A DNA stretch of 22,088 nt, from NCBI GenBank assembly GCA_036259835.1, contig DATABA010000144.1, positions 1 to 22,088 of the forward strand, given 5' to 3'. The translations under genes were made by a program, and so were the position numbers. Origin of the DNA: JALYGK01 sp036259835. GTDB lineage: Bacteria > Actinomycetota > UBA4738. Below the pieces are notes generated by a model. The model had not been told where the DNA came from and did not search any database. It saw only the letters and a program-made list of their open reading frames with translations. Positions 22,057 to 22,088 of the stretch are shown here, one piece after another; positions within the stretch are counted from its first letter, which is position 1, and every line of letters starts with the position of its first letter.

Positions 22057-22088
22057 ATGAACTGCCCTGTCGACAACACCGAGCTCAG
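22057..22088 (+). CDS. Probable zf-TFIIB zinc-ribbon protein, first 10 codons only
   Basis: An ATG at 22057, 10 bases after an AAAAGGAG ribosome-binding run (22039-22046), gives MNCPVDNTEL before the right edge. Small zf-TFIIB domain proteins (PF13453) characteristically begin MxCPxDxxxL, with the first CxxC/CxxD pair opening the zinc ribbon. The rest of the gene is outside the window, so the identification is tentative. It diverges from the HtrA gene. Confidence 0.5.
   Translation, partial: MNCPVDNTEL

Overview
The window is GC-rich, densely coded DNA with Shine-Dalgarno-type starts, many GTG/TTG starts and 4-base stop/start overlaps. The gene families point to an uncultured soil-type bacterium of the Actinomycetota or a related high-GC lineage (Dormibacterota or Chloroflexota are alternatives). 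These include STAND ATPases joined to cyclase or LuxR domains, a paired set of bacterial PH-domain membrane proteins, a zinc-ribbon (DUF164) protein, a DUF1801 protein and an HtrA with one membrane anchor. This placement is inference from gene content, not phylogeny. I see no rRNA, tRNA, CRISPR array, insertion sequence or phage gene. No gene-free stretch exceeds about 225 bases.

Left part (1-6725): the N-terminus of a zinc-ribbon protein leaves the window on the minus strand. Divergent from it is a gamma-glutamyltransferase-family gene, followed 4 bases later by a SAM-dependent O-methyltransferase-type gene and then by a coiled-coil protein. Facing them on the minus strand is a two-gene unit: inorganic pyrophosphatase, then (6 bases later) an 871-residue protein with a class III cyclase domain, an NB-ARC-like ATPase and TPR repeats.

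Central part (6820-16215): seven plus-strand genes are so tightly packed that they look like one transcription unit. They are a LuxR-type STAND regulator, a ferredoxin-cyclase fusion, two PH-domain membrane proteins (YdbS/YdbT-like), two tandem EamA exporters that share an unusual cysteine-bearing C-terminal tail, and a peptide-deformylase/threonine-dehydratase fusion. The layout suggests a redox or nucleotide-signalling front end followed by membrane and export genes and an amino-acid enzyme. The two domain fusions are the most unusual objects in the window.

Right part (16219-22088): mostly small envelope or housekeeping genes. There is a one-TM small protein, a lipoprotein with a gluzincin HExxH motif, an FMN-binding split-barrel protein, and a DUF1801 gene overlapping an eight-TM membrane protein. 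An anchored Fn3-like protein and a DUF1761 membrane protein follow, then an HtrA-like protease on the minus strand. The window ends in the first codons of what looks like a zf-TFIIB zinc-ribbon gene. The HtrA/zf-TFIIB intergenic region carries short inverted repeats that may be regulatory.
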